Positions 54,203 through 63,377 of a stretch of 64,000 nucleotides of DNA are shown here, one piece after another. Position numbers and translations under genes: made by a program. This DNA comes from Eublepharis macularius (Eukaryota; Chordata; Lepidosauria; Squamata; Eublepharidae): NCBI RefSeq assembly GCF_028583425.1, contig NC_072805.1, positions 19,540,001 to 19,604,000 of the forward strand, given 5' to 3'. A model generated the notes under the pieces. That model saw only the letters and a list, made by a program, of their open reading frames with translations. It had not been told where the DNA came from and made no database searches. The number at the start of each line of letters is the position of its first letter. Position 1 is the first letter of the stretch.

Positions 54203-54436
54203 GAGCGGGACCACAAGTGACAAAAGGCACAGGTTGGACACTAGTCAGCTTCCCTCAAGTTTTGATGGGAAATGTAGGCATCCTGGTCTTGCAGCTTGGC
54301 TCTCCGACTGCTGTCCAATGGACTTTTCAACTGTCACTTGTCCAACATTCCGCCAAGCTGCCTACATTTCTCATCAAAACTTGAGGGAAGCTGGCAAGTG
54401 TCCAACCTGTGTCAGGCGTCACTTGTGGTCCCGCTC
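54203..54436. mobile_element. TNA foldback element, second variant of ends (234 bp)
   Basis: Ends GAGCGGGACCACAAGTGAC and exact inverse. Flanks TGA and TCA. Loop as in 41,073. The right subterminal sequence (GTCAGGCGTCAC) differs from the left (GTGACAAAAGG), so only the outermost bases match. Confidence 0.85.
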
Positions 54437-54508
54437 TCATACTTGTGACCAAACCTCCCTCTTACTTTTCTGTAGACAATGCTGAGGGAGGTGCGGGGGA
54501 CATGAGAA

Positions 54509-54745
54509 GTTTGTTGTAGGGGTTAAGAGTGGTGGGACTCTGATCTGGAGAACCAGATTTGATTTCCCCACTCCTCCACTTGAAGCCAGCTGGGTGACCT
54601 TGGGTCAGTCACAGCACTCTTAGAGCTCTCTCATCCCCACCAACCTCACAGGGTGATTGTTGGGGAGATAACAATAACATACTTTGTAAACCGCTCTGAA
54701 TGGGTGTTAAGTTGTCCTGAAGGGCAGTATATATGTTAAATGTTA
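54509..54745 (+). repeat. tRNA SINE (type 2) in intron
   Basis: GGGGTTAAGAGTGGTGGGAC, GAACCAGATTTGATTTCCCC, body to AAGGGCAGTATATATGTTAA. Confidence 0.75.
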
Positions 54746-54749
54746 AAAA

Positions 54750-55632
54750 GTGGTTGTAGACTAGTGGTCAAACTGGTCTAGACTAGGCCAGATTTGTCTT
54801 GCTAGTCAGACTTTCCATAACTGAAAACTGAGTGAAAGACCACCTGCCGGCTTCTGTTCTCTCCATGCTTTGGGGCGTAAACTGAAACTTTCTCTGAAGC
54901 CAGGGGATAAATTCCATGGTGGGAAGCACTCCAGACAGATTTCAGCTACTTCAGGTTTTGACATGAAGTTCCGTTGCTGTTGAGATAAAGGAACTTCAAA
55001 GGGTGAGGTGTTTGCCTTTGGCAGTGGCAGTCTGCCAACTTTATTAATGTTTTCTTCTAAGAGTGTTTAATTGACCTGCATATAAGCAATTCAGGGAGGA
55101 TTTGTTCCACCTGGAGGGAAGTTCTGGCGTATCAAAGCAATGCTATTCCCATCAACGCCAAACAACAGTCTCAACGCAGGGCCAGCCGGAGGGCAGCTGG
55201 TCTTTAGAGGGCTCTGGCAATGGCTTCCTCATGATCTGCCCTTGGTTAGGAAATGAGGAAATCTTGGGGGCAGCCCTGTTGATATGTAGGGCCTATGGGA
55301 AAGCTGCCTATTGCAAACTCTGCTAATAGTGGTGGCAAGACCTCAGGAGAAAACTAAGTGGACTGTGAGGCAGCAACTAAGACCTTGTTAAGATACACAC
55401 GGAGAGCTCGAGTGAGCTAAGCCGGGTGCTACCAGGGGCAAAAGGAACAGCCCGGCTTGCTCACCCACCTGCCCAAACGTGAAGCAATTCTTTTCCCCAA
55501 GCATAATGTTGTCACTATGTGTGAAAATACAAAAGAGGCCCTCTGATCACCTCTCGGCAAGAAATATGTTTGTGAAAAATGTTGATAAAGCATATTAAAG
55601 AACACAAGAAGAGCTTGTTGGATCCCCCAGTA
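54750..55632. other. intron, nothing recognised
   Basis: No exon or named repeat. Confidence 0.4.
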
Positions 55633-55832
55633 GAGTTGCCAGCCTCCAGGTGGTGGCTGGAGATCTCCTGGAATTACAACTGATCTCCAGGTAACATAGA
55701 TCAGTTCCTCTGGAGAAAATGGCTGTTTTGGAGGCATTATACCGTTCTGAGGCCCCTCCCCTCCCCAAACCCCACCCCTCTAAGCTCCACCCCCAAAATC
55801 TCCAGGAATTTCCTAACCTAGGCCTGGCAACC
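55633..55832 (+). mobile_element. 200-bp sauropsid repeat, most complete copy
   Basis: AGAGTTGCCAGCCTCCAGGT ... TAACCTAGGCCTGGCAACC: near-inverted GGTTGCCA-like ends suggest a DNA transposon. Fragments at 28,523, 31,361 and 33,838. Confidence 0.55.
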
Positions 55833-56019
55833 GATGGATCAGTTCAGTGATTCCATCAAGTCCAGTATCCTGTTTCACATAGTGGCCAACGGAAGACTCT
55901 GAAGGGCTGACAACAGGGCGTGTAGGCCGAGGCCTTCCCCTCATGATGCCTCCTTCTGGCACTGCTATTCAGAGGTTTCCTACATCTGAATGTGGAGGCT
56001 CCCTTTGGTCACCCTGGTT

Positions 56020-56125
56020 AGATCATGGCATGAAATCACGTGATAACAGCGTCTTCCTGGCGTGATTTTGCACATGAAGACGCTGTGTTCCGGCAAAAGG
56101 TAAGCCATGTGGAAATTGCCCATGT
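56020..56125. mobile_element. foldback relative of the GTTTCCATACGTCC family
   Basis: GATCATGGCATGAAATCACG, AACAGCGTCTTCCTGGCG, then GAAGACGCTGTGTTCCGGC. Partial; shares GCGTCTTCCTGGCG with 43,929-44,103. Confidence 0.5.
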
Positions 56126-56478
56126 CTAATCCCCTTTTAAAGCTGTCTATGAACATTACTGTGTCTTCTGGCAGTAAATTCCACATTTTAAGCACTTGTT
56201 GTATAAAGAAGAATTTTCTTTTGTCCTGAATCTACTCCCCATCAACTTCACTGATGCCCCCAAGTTCTGGTCTTTTGAGAGAGGGAGACAAATGTCTACT
56301 CTCTACTCTTGAAGTGGTAATACGCACACACCGAGTGTTATTTAAAAGATACAAATGGCAGGATTTGTAGGCTCCAGCTCTGGTGCATGGCTGTGCCCAT
56401 GCCCGGAATACCCCTTTCAGTTGTTTGCATCTGTTGCTTGCTTGGTCTTAACTAGTCCCACCTTTACCCACATTCTAG
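56126..56478. other. intron, diverged LINE fragment
   Basis: 56,150-56,290 is a reversed CR1/L3-like fragment similar to 45,580-45,750. The rest is unassigned. Confidence 0.4.
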
Positions 56479-56604
56479 CCCGACCAGAATTCCAGCTGGA
56501 TCCTTGGCCAAAAGGTGTTTGGCGTCTCCATGGTAAACAGACCAGTCTCTGGTTTGCCCAAGGAGCAGCGAGTGGCTCTTACTTTCCGGCACAATGAGCT
56601 TCCG
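56479..56604 (+). CDS. ADGRG1: ADGRG1 coding exon 6: GAIN domain
   Basis: Residues 299-340, 42 codons: PDQNSSWILGQKVFGVSMVN then a segment ending RVALTFRHNELP. It corresponds to human KNSSQVLGEKVLGIVV through LTFQHQL; the NSS sequon is conserved. Acceptor CACATTCTAG, donor CCG|GTAGGT, phase 0. Its frame is not the longest open frame here, but it is the only one that joins exons 5 and 7. Confidence 0.9.
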
Positions 56605-56992
56605 GTAGGTCTGAAATCCTCTCTCTTCTTCAATCAGGTATCTGGTCTTTTTATATAAGTTCTCCTCCAAGCAATATGGTTTGTTGCCTGAATTAAGAAT
56701 TCCAGCCGGCATTGTGGCCAGAATTTTTTAGACTATTACATCCTTTTTCCAATTTTCTAAGATGAAAGTCCATTCCTGGTTTCACTGGTTTGGGCAGAAT
56801 ACATAGAAAAAGCAGCACTATAATTTTTCTCCCTTTTTGAGGATGTTATCGGTTGCATATCACTAAAAACAATGGCTTGGGTTCACCGATGTGCACAAAC
56901 AGAAACAGGCTTAGTGCAATTCTACTTGCCCAAGGTTTCATGCCACACCAAACCATTTCCTTCCTAAATGTTATAGCACCCAGAAATTGGTT

Positions 56993-57178
56993 GGTTCTCC
57001 ATTCCTCCACTTGAAGCCAGCTGGGTGACCTTGGGTCAGTCACAGCTCTTTCTCAGCCCCACCCATTTCACAGGGTTATTGTTGTGAGGATAATAATAGC
57101 ACACTTTGTAAACCATTCTGAGTGTGGCATTAAGTTGTCCGGAAGGGCGGTATATAAATTGAATGTTGATGTTGTTGG
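56993..57178 (+). repeat. tRNA SINE (type 2), headless, in intron
   Basis: CCATTCCTCCACTTGAAGCC to GGCGGTATATAAATTGAATG with a GTTGTTG tail. Confidence 0.7.
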
Positions 57179-57179
57179 T

Positions 57180-57767
57180 TGCACAAGATCTCGCACAAAT
57201 GGAAATGCATGTCGGGATGCGGTAAGTTTGGCTTAGTGCAAGCAGTCATCACAGCCTTTTTTGTGCATTTCTGCTTGCACAGGAGCTGCAGCGCAGTTGG
57301 AAATTTTTCACTTGATCCAACCCCAAGTCCCTAAAATGCAGCCACTTGCATTTTGCTTCCTGTTAACCAAGAATTCTCCCACGGTATAAAACCCACAAAA
57401 ATGCTATTAATTTTGCAGTTTGATTTTGTATCCCAGACAATTCGTTTTGAGGGTTGAGGGTGCTGGTATACAAAAATGTCCCGTGCAGGTTTTTTCCTCC
57501 AGAAAAATGACCCATTAAGTGTTCTGGAGAAATAATAACAGCCCCTTTGTCTTTTTATGGAAACTGGAGGGTTTTTCTTTTTTCTAAATTATTTAAATAA
57601 AAAGGGGAAACTCCGTTAAGGTGGAAGATCTCTTAATTTATTTGTTTAAATTACGGGCATCTACTTTTCTATGTGTCATATTCAGACTGGCTTAGAAGAA
57701 CACAATTGCTAAAACGGAATTGAAAAATTATTCATTAAAAAAAAGCCAGTAAATGTAGCAGATCAGC
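57180..57767. other. intron, nothing recognised
   Basis: No exon or named repeat. Confidence 0.4.
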
Positions 57768-57977
57768 CATTTTCAGCCCTTTTTTGCCATTTTGGGCCCA
57801 ATTTTGGCCCTGAATGGTCAGGATTGGGTCCCAAACAGACAGGATAGGTGATGGCAGGGGGTGTGGCATATGCAAATCAGTTATGCTAATGACACACTTC
57901 CAGTGCTGTGAAGGGGTGTGGCATATGCTAATGAGTTATGCTAATGAGTTCATCCAGCTCTTTTTCTACAACATGAC
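57768..57977. mobile_element. DNA-transposon-like repeat with octamer motifs, second copy
   Basis: Aligned with 45,352-45,537 over its length, ending ACATGACCCCTG. It contains ATGCAAAT (about 57,869) and two ATGCTAAT-type motifs. Confidence 0.6.
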
Positions 57978-58220
57978 CCCTGCTAAGAAGGATTTTTGAA
58001 ATCAGATTCCATGCAAACACATTAATTGTAATGTTACCTAAAAGCCTTGGCCAATAAAGTTCTTTTCAGTGGGTGCCTAAAAGATGGAAGGTTACAGGGA
58101 AACTGTGGAGCTGGTTTTCTATCACAAGATGCCACGGCTGGAAAACTCTGGGGGTGGCTGCTTGTTGGTGAAAGAGAAGATGCCGGCAGGGGGCAGGACA
58201 CAGTTTTCAATAGATACAGC

Positions 58221-58482
58221 CAGGGCTTTTTTTCTGGGAAAAGAGGTGGTGGAACTCAGTGGGTTGCCCTCGGAGAAAATGGTCACATGGCTGGTGGCCC
58301 CGCCCCCTGATCTCCAGACAGAGGGGAGTTTAGATTGCCCTCCGTGCCAGTGCCAGTGGCACAGAGGGCAATCTAAACTCCCCTCTGTCTGGAGATCAGG
58401 GGGCGGGGCCACCAGCCATGTGGCCATTTTCAAGAGGTTCCGGAACTCCGTTCCACCGCGTTCCTGCTGAAAAAAAGCCCTG
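58221..58482. mobile_element. hAT-type foldback element, copy 4, in intron
   Basis: 262 bp, CAGGGCTTTTTTTCTG ends, exact duplication GATACAGC (58,213-58,220; 58,483-58,490). Arms meet near 58,350. Confidence 0.92.
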
Positions 58483-58490
58483 GATACAGC

Positions 58491-59030
58491 AAATCTAGCA
58501 TAGCTCCGCTTTCATTGCTTTGGTTCCTCGTTAACATGAATCCACAATGAATGGCTAGTTTTGAGGAACTGTGTTTCGACATGCGGATTCCCTGGCTTGC
58601 CTTCCCAAATTCTAGATTCATCAGCCTTACACTTTCCTCTGCGGAGGCCTGTCTGGCTTCCCAACATGCATTGCGGTGAGGGTGGCACTGAGGGACAAAC
58701 CAGGATTTGCATTTGGACGTCAAATGGAACCAGAGTTAAGACTGAGTGGTTAGACGTACGTGCTTTCAGATCCTGATTTGATGAGCGCTAACTAACCATA
58801 GTTAGCAGAGTGTCCCGCAACGGGAACATCACGCTAACCATCGTTGGTTTAATGAAACCATGGTTTCACGTGATGGCTGCACCGTGCCTGTGTGGGGAAG
58901 TATATTTATAAGAACAAGAAACTGTTGGGGAAACTCTGTGGATGTTCTGTCTCCTAGTGGTATTTCCCTGTTTTATTTTGTTTTTTAAATCATACACTTT
59001 AAACTAACTCTTGGATTTTTGTCCTTCCAG
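58491..59030. other. intron, possible old DNA transposon
   Basis: AACTAACCATAGTTAGCA, TAACCATCGTTGGTTTA and AAACCATGGTTTCACG (58,790-58,875) are clustered palindromes of unknown origin. Confidence 0.4.
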
Positions 59031-59076
59031 AAAAATGCAACCCCACAATGCGTGTTCTGGGATCCAAACTCCAATG
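59031..59076 (+). CDS. ADGRG1: ADGRG1 coding exon 7: first half of GPS motif
   Basis: Residues 341-355 plus one base: KNATPQCVFWDPNSN. C347 and W350 are the first GPS cysteine and the conserved tryptophan (human C346 and W349, both sites of disease mutations). The NAT sequon precedes it. Acceptor TTGTCCTTCCAG, donor G|GTAGGT, phase 1. Confidence 0.93.
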
Positions 59077-59790
59077 GTAGGTGGCTTCAGTAGCTGGAGT
59101 GGAAGGTTGGGAACAAGGTTCTTGCCCTCTCTTCCTGTATTCCCTGGACTTGCTTTCTTGTTGATACTTACATATTGGGGGAAAGGCTGTGGCTCAGTGG
59201 TAAAGCACTGAGAGTCATATAATTTTGCTAGTCTTCATTGTCAATGTAATAAATGTATAAATATTCACTTAATTATTGCACTGATAAGGTTTACTTTGTA
59301 CTAATACGTTTGTTAGTAAGTTTATGCTGGTATCTTTGTTTGCTATTGTAGGGAACATGGCAACAGTCCTAGAACAGACTCAGTACCTTTGTCTTCTGTC
59401 TCAGCCGTACTGTCAGGTGGCCAAAAAGTTCACTGTTCCATGTGAATGCGCAGGGGACATGCAGTGTGCTGTATGTAGCATGTTGGGCACATGGACTCAG
59501 AGATTCAGAATCTCCAAGGAGTATATCCATGCCTTGTTATGTAAATGAGAGCCCTGTTGATGTGCCTTATTTTTCTTGTTGCCTTTGAACCATTTACAGT
59601 CCCAGTTTGGGGCAGAGGGTACTGAAAATCACAACAAAAAAGACACCATGGAGGGACATAGATAAGCTGCAGCCATATTGCCACAGAGGGTCACATTTTG
59701 CATTGCTCTTCCCTTGTGTTTTCATTTCACAGTGATTCTGCAGAGGCCCTTTGGGTGGGACTGTTCCTTCTCCCAGATTATTAATGGCTC
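59077..59790. other. intron, nothing recognised
   Basis: A tRNA-like GGCTGTGGCTCAGTGGTAAA (59,189) is a SINE head fragment only. Otherwise unassigned. Confidence 0.45.
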
Positions 59791-59793
59791 TCA

Positions 59794-59951
59794 GAGCCAA
59801 GCTACAAGTGACGAATTACACTTGCCTGTCCAGTGAACAGACTCACGCGTATTCCTCCCTGTTCACTTGTGAGCGCAAGTGAACAGGGAGGAATACACGT
59901 GAGTCTGTTCACTTGCCAGGCAAGTGTAATTCATCACTTGTATCTTGGCTC
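59794..59951. mobile_element. TNA foldback element (158 bp) in intron
   Basis: GAGCCAAGCTACAAGTGACG left, inverse with one change right, exact TCA duplication (59,791-59,793; 59,952-59,954). Closely related to 38,830-38,995. Confidence 0.9.
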
Positions 59952-60027
59952 TCATTGCATAGAACTTGTGCTGTTTTGTGCCTGCCATTTAAAAACATAA
60001 CTAGAACGATTCTCCTTTTGATCTCAG

Positions 60028-60131
60028 CTGGCCAAACCGGCTTCTGGAATGCGTCTGGCTCCGAAGTGGAAGCAGGAGGGAATCGCACGACTTGCCTTTG
60101 GGACCATCTCACTTTCTTTGCGGTGCTGATG
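60028..60131 (+). CDS. ADGRG1: ADGRG1 coding exon 8: GPS cleavage site and tethered agonist
   Basis: Residues 356-390. H382-L383-T384 is the autoproteolysis triad, with cleavage expected between L383 and T384; the following TFFAVLM is the tethered agonist (human TYFAVLM). C378 pairs with C347. At the positions of the other two GPS cysteines stand S367 (ASGSEV) and W380 (CLWDHLT). Sequons NAS and NRT. Acceptor TTTGATCTCAG, donor ATG|GTGAGT, phase 0. Confidence 0.94.
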
Positions 60132-60221
60132 GTGAGTGCCAAAGTCCGCTTCGGTTTTCCCACAAAGCGGTTGAAAGAATGCCCCCACCTCTGAATTAAC
60201 GCAGTTTCCTTCCATCCTCAG

Positions 60222-60340
60222 ACGTCCTCCCCGGATCTGGACTACATTCACAAGGAATACCTGACAGCGATCACCTATTTCGGCTGCGTCATTTCAGCCC
60301 TCGCGTCGTTCTTTACAGTCTGCTTTTTCCTTTGCTCCAG
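60222..60340 (+). CDS. ADGRG1: ADGRG1 coding exon 9: TM1
   Basis: Residues 391-429 plus two bases. After TSSPDLDYIHKEYL the hydrophobic segment of about residues 403-428 is TM1 (YFGCVISALASFF is near-identical to the human YVGCVVSALACLV). Acceptor TTCCATCCTCAG, donor AG|GTGAGT, phase 2, splitting an arginine codon. Confidence 0.94.
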
Positions 60341-60472
60341 GTGAGTTGTGCAGTTGTTTCTACCCAATTCCACTTGGGAATGGTTTTCTTGCATGGAAAG
60401 TGAGAAGATCACTCCTCCCCCCCTTCCCCCGCATTTAGCAGGGATGGCTGCATGATGTTGTACTCAGTCTAA

Positions 60473-60666
60473 GAGCCAAGCCACAAGTGACGCCTGACAC
60501 AGGTTGAACTCTTGTCAGCTTCCCTCAAGTTTTGATGGGAAATGTAGGCATCCTGGTCTTGCAGCTGTAATGGAGAGCCAAGCTGTAAAACCAGGACGCC
60601 TACATTTCCCATCAAAACTTGCAGTAAGCTGACAAGTGTCCAACCTGTGTAAGGCATCACTTGTAG
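60473..60666. mobile_element. TNA foldback element, right end lost
   Basis: Starts TAA|GAGCCAAGCCACAAGTGACG; the inverse arm runs to CATCACTTGTAG and then stops at AAGCACATCTCG, so the last bases and the second TNA are missing. Confidence 0.75.
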
Positions 60667-61040
60667 CAAGCACATCTCGAGGAGTTCCTGTGGCTTTCCT
60701 CTTTAAACTGATTCAAACAAACCTGCTTTGATCTGGTTCAAAAGAGGAACATTGTCTGGTCGCCCCACCTGTCACTGTTTTCAGAATGCCATAGAGTAGC
60801 TCACTGCCATGTGCTCATTCCTCTTTAGCCCTAAAGATGAATAAGTGGCTATCCCCGATGAGCCGCACTGAAGGATTACCATACAGGTTGGTGGGGAAAT
60901 GGGTGTTTCCAACCCCAGGAGACATAGGGAAGTAGCTGCTACTTTCATGCCAGCTTGACAAGGAAAAAGGAGGAGGGTGGCAGTAGTTAACACAGCAAGA
61001 ATGGGTATATGTGGATGTTGTTTGTGCCCCATTTGTTAGA
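60667..61040. other. intron, nothing recognised
   Basis: No exon or named repeat. Confidence 0.4.
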
Positions 61041-61041
61041 G

Positions 61042-61262
61042 CCCATGTGGGGTAGTGGTTAGAGTGCCGGACTAGGATCTGGGAGATCCAGGTTCAAATC
61101 CCCAATCTCCAAGGAAGTTTGCTGGGTGAGCAGACACAACACTCTCTGCCTAACCTACTTTACAGGGTTGTTGTGAGGATAAAATGGAGGAGAGGAGAGT
61201 GATGTAAGCCACGTTCGGTCCCCATTGAGAATAAGGGCAGGGTATAAATGAAGGAAATATGT
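61042..61262 (+). repeat. tRNA SINE (type 1) in intron, well preserved
   Basis: CATGTGGGGTAGTGGTTAGA head, CCAGGTTCAAATCCCCA box B, GATAAAATGGAGGAGAGGAG body, GGGTATAAATGAAGGAAA end. Confidence 0.8.
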
Positions 61263-61914
61263 TTGCTGCTGCCCTGTTGGGTGCATTTGTGCAGATGCAG
61301 CCTGAGTCGGGGTACAGCTGGGGTGCTTGGGAGGAAGAAGAGAAAGCAAGAACAGGATCTGTAGGCTCACCATGTAGGATATCTGCAAGGGGTTCATGTG
61401 CCAAGCAGAAGAAGGGTAGGAAAGAGCCAGAGATTGGGGGCAGGAGACGCCAGTTAAACACCAAAGATGGTAATCGTATAAATTAGAGCCTGTTCAAGTG
61501 ACCAGTGGCCGAGTGCTGACCATAGAGAAAGTCCTTGAAAAAGCTGGCAAATGTTGCTCTCTCTTCGGCCTCTGGCAAGCCAAATAGTCACACCAGCTGC
61601 CATGCGCATATGGTGTGGTAGTAAACACCAGCATGTGTTGAGATGTTTTTGCAGTCCGGAGTCTTGCGCCTGATGGGGGCTGCACGCAGCTGGCTTCCTC
61701 CAAACTGGAACTCACTGTTTGGTTTTCCTGTGAATGCTGTGCTTGGAATGAGGAAAAGGGAGTGAAAGCTTGATTGTTCAAGGCCATTGCAATGTCCTTT
61801 GGCTTCTGTTTCGTTTTTCTGCTCAGTCATTGCCCGCCTGATATCCTAAACTGAGCTGTCTGGTTTCTGTACCAATAAAACAACCAAGAGCAGGGGAGCA
61901 TCCTGGGGAACTGA
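61263..61914. other. intron, nothing recognised
   Basis: No exon or named repeat. Confidence 0.4.
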
Positions 61915-62229
61915 GAGTCTCTCTACACAAGACATCTTACACAAGGACACGCAAGTGTAGGGGGACGCAATGGTAGCTGGGAAGAGTAGTTTTAAAAGAC
62001 AGAGCCGGCGGAGATCGCTCCTCAGAGGGTTTGTTAATTTCATGTTTGCCATCCCCAAAGGCTCTGCCAATTTTATCTCTCTACCGGGAGATCATTCCTC
62101 AGAGCATTTGTTAATTTCATCTTTGCCTCCCAGAAGGCTCTGTCAATTTTTTAAATTAAACTTCCCAGCTAATGTTGCTTCCCCCTACACTCGAGCATCC
62201 TCTTGTAAGATGTCTTGTTTAGAGAGACT
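61915..62229. mobile_element. TNA foldback element, long class
   Basis: TGA|GAGTCTCTCTACACAAGACA ... TGTCTTGTTTAGAGAGACT followed by GAG; the right end is one base uncertain. Arms share CTCCTCAGAGGGTTTGTTAA with 50,846 and 38,361. Confidence 0.75.
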
Positions 62230-62267
62230 GAGTCTTTTTCTGGGGTTGTGGCTCACGTATTGGTTAC

Positions 62268-62490
62268 CAAAATAGAAAAGAGTCCAGTAGCACCTTTAAG
62301 ACTAACCAACTTTACTGTTGCATAAGCTTTCGAGAACCACAGCTCTCTTCGTCAGATGCATCTGATGAAGAGAACTGTGATTCTCAAAAGCTTAAGCTAC
62401 AGTAAAGTTGGTTAGTGTTAAAGGTGCTACTGGACTCCTTTCTATTTTGCTACTACAGACTAACACGGCTAACTCCTCCGGATCTGTGAT
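62268..62490. repeat. gctactgg-family repeat, head-to-head pair
   Basis: An inverted copy (62,268-62,358) and a direct copy (62,359-62,490) meet at CAGATGCATCTG (62,353-62,364). Arms of about 90 bases. The direct copy continues to GACTAACACGGCTAACTCCT. Confidence 0.8.
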
Positions 62491-62733
62491 ACTGGTTACC
62501 ATCTGCCATACCAATGGAAGGAGGTGACCATGAATAGAAAGCCCTCGGTTGTCTCAGGTACCGTGAAGGCATTTCAGCAAGCATACCATTTTTATTTTGT
62601 ATGCATCTCTCACTGACAAAGAAGGGGCACTCGACAGTAGACAGCTTTGGGGCCCAAAGACCTAAGGGGTGTGGTTGTTGTTCACGGCCTCAGAAAGGAG
62701 TAGAAAGAAAGAATCACATCTTCTCCTCCACAG

Positions 62734-63002
62734 GAAGAAGGAGAGACTCAATATTGTCCATATCCACATGAATCTCCTCTGGGCCATCTTCCTCCTTGAT
62801 GTCAGCTTCCTCATCGCCGTGCCCCTGTCCTCTACCAACCATGACGTGGCTTGCAAAGCGGGCGCCATGTTCCTGCACTTCGGCCTGCTCGCTTGCCTGA
62901 CCTGGATGGGCATAGAGGGTTACAGCCTCTACCGGCTCGTGATCGAGGTTTTCGATTTCTCCACTGCGAACCTCCTCTTCAAGTTATGCCTGGTTGGCTG
63001 GG
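62734..63002 (+). CDS. ADGRG1: ADGRG1 coding exon 10: TM2, ECL1, TM3, start of TM4
   Basis: Residues 430-519 plus one base. TM2 (about 437-460) starts with IHMNLLWAIFLLD; C470 at the top of TM3 is the conserved cysteine expected to bond with ECL2; TM3 (about 470-503) has LTWMGIEGYSLYRLVIEVF, almost as in human. LLFKLCLVGWG begins TM4. Acceptor CTCCTCCACAG, donor G|GTAGGT, phase 1. The next exon is outside the window. Confidence 0.95.
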
Positions 63003-63109
63003 GTAGGTGTCTGAGGAGCTTGGGAAGGGCCAACAGAACCACGGAGTAGGGCTCACCCAGTTTGAGGGGAAATGAGTGCATGTTTATGAAGACCGGTAAG
63101 AAGTATAAG

Positions 63110-63369
63110 CAGGGCTTTTTTTCAGCTGGAACACGGTGGAAAGGAGTTCCGGAACCTCTTGAAAATGGTCACATGGCTGGTGGCCCTGCCCCCTGATCTC
63201 CACACAAAGGGGAGTTTAGTTTGCCCTCCGCGCCGCTTAGCGGTGCTGAGGGCAATCTAAACTCCTCTCCGTCTGGAGATCAGGGGGCGGGGCCACCAGC
63301 CATGTGACCATTTTCTCCAAGGGCAACCCACTGAGTTCCACCACCTCTTTTCCCAGAGAAAAAGCCCTG
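63110..63369. mobile_element. hAT-type foldback element, copy 5, inverted
   Basis: 260 bp; exact duplication AGTATAAG (63,102-63,109; 63,370-63,377). Opposite orientation to copies 1, 2 and 4, since the CACCTCTTTTCCCAG side is on the right. In the intron after exon 10. Confidence 0.92.
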
Positions 63370-63377
63370 AGTATAAG

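Larger units (their letters stand above)
48314..63002 (+). other. ADGRG1: ADGRG1 gene, 5' UTR exon part through TM3 (3' part outside window)
   Basis: This span carries ten coding exons of adhesion GPCR G1 (GPR56), a plasma-membrane receptor for extracellular-matrix ligands that signals through G12/13 and acts in cortical development, myelination and cytotoxic lymphocytes in mammals. Joined exons (67, 426, 127, 151, 123, 126, 46, 104, 119 and 269 bases) give 519 codons plus one base with no stop, and each intron is GT-AG with phases 1,1,2,0,0,0,1,0,2,1. Cysteines at 37, 91, 121 and 178 and the HLT cleavage site at 382-384 fall within two residues of their positions in human GPR56 as I recall it. 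TM4-TM7 and the tail are beyond 64,000. Introns hold SINEs and foldback transposons. ADGRG3 and ADGRG5 are the main alternatives, but length, cysteine spacing and N-terminal sequence favour ADGRG1. Confidence 0.93.

Noticed and set aside
56355..56597. 80-codon frame covering the exon 6 region
   Set aside because: It is a different frame from the ADGRG1 exon; only the frame starting PDQNSS joins exons 5 and 7 in phase and matches the family.
61042..61110. tRNA gene
   Set aside because: Box A and box B are recognisable but the cloverleaf is incomplete and a SINE body follows; the same holds for the other tRNA-like heads.
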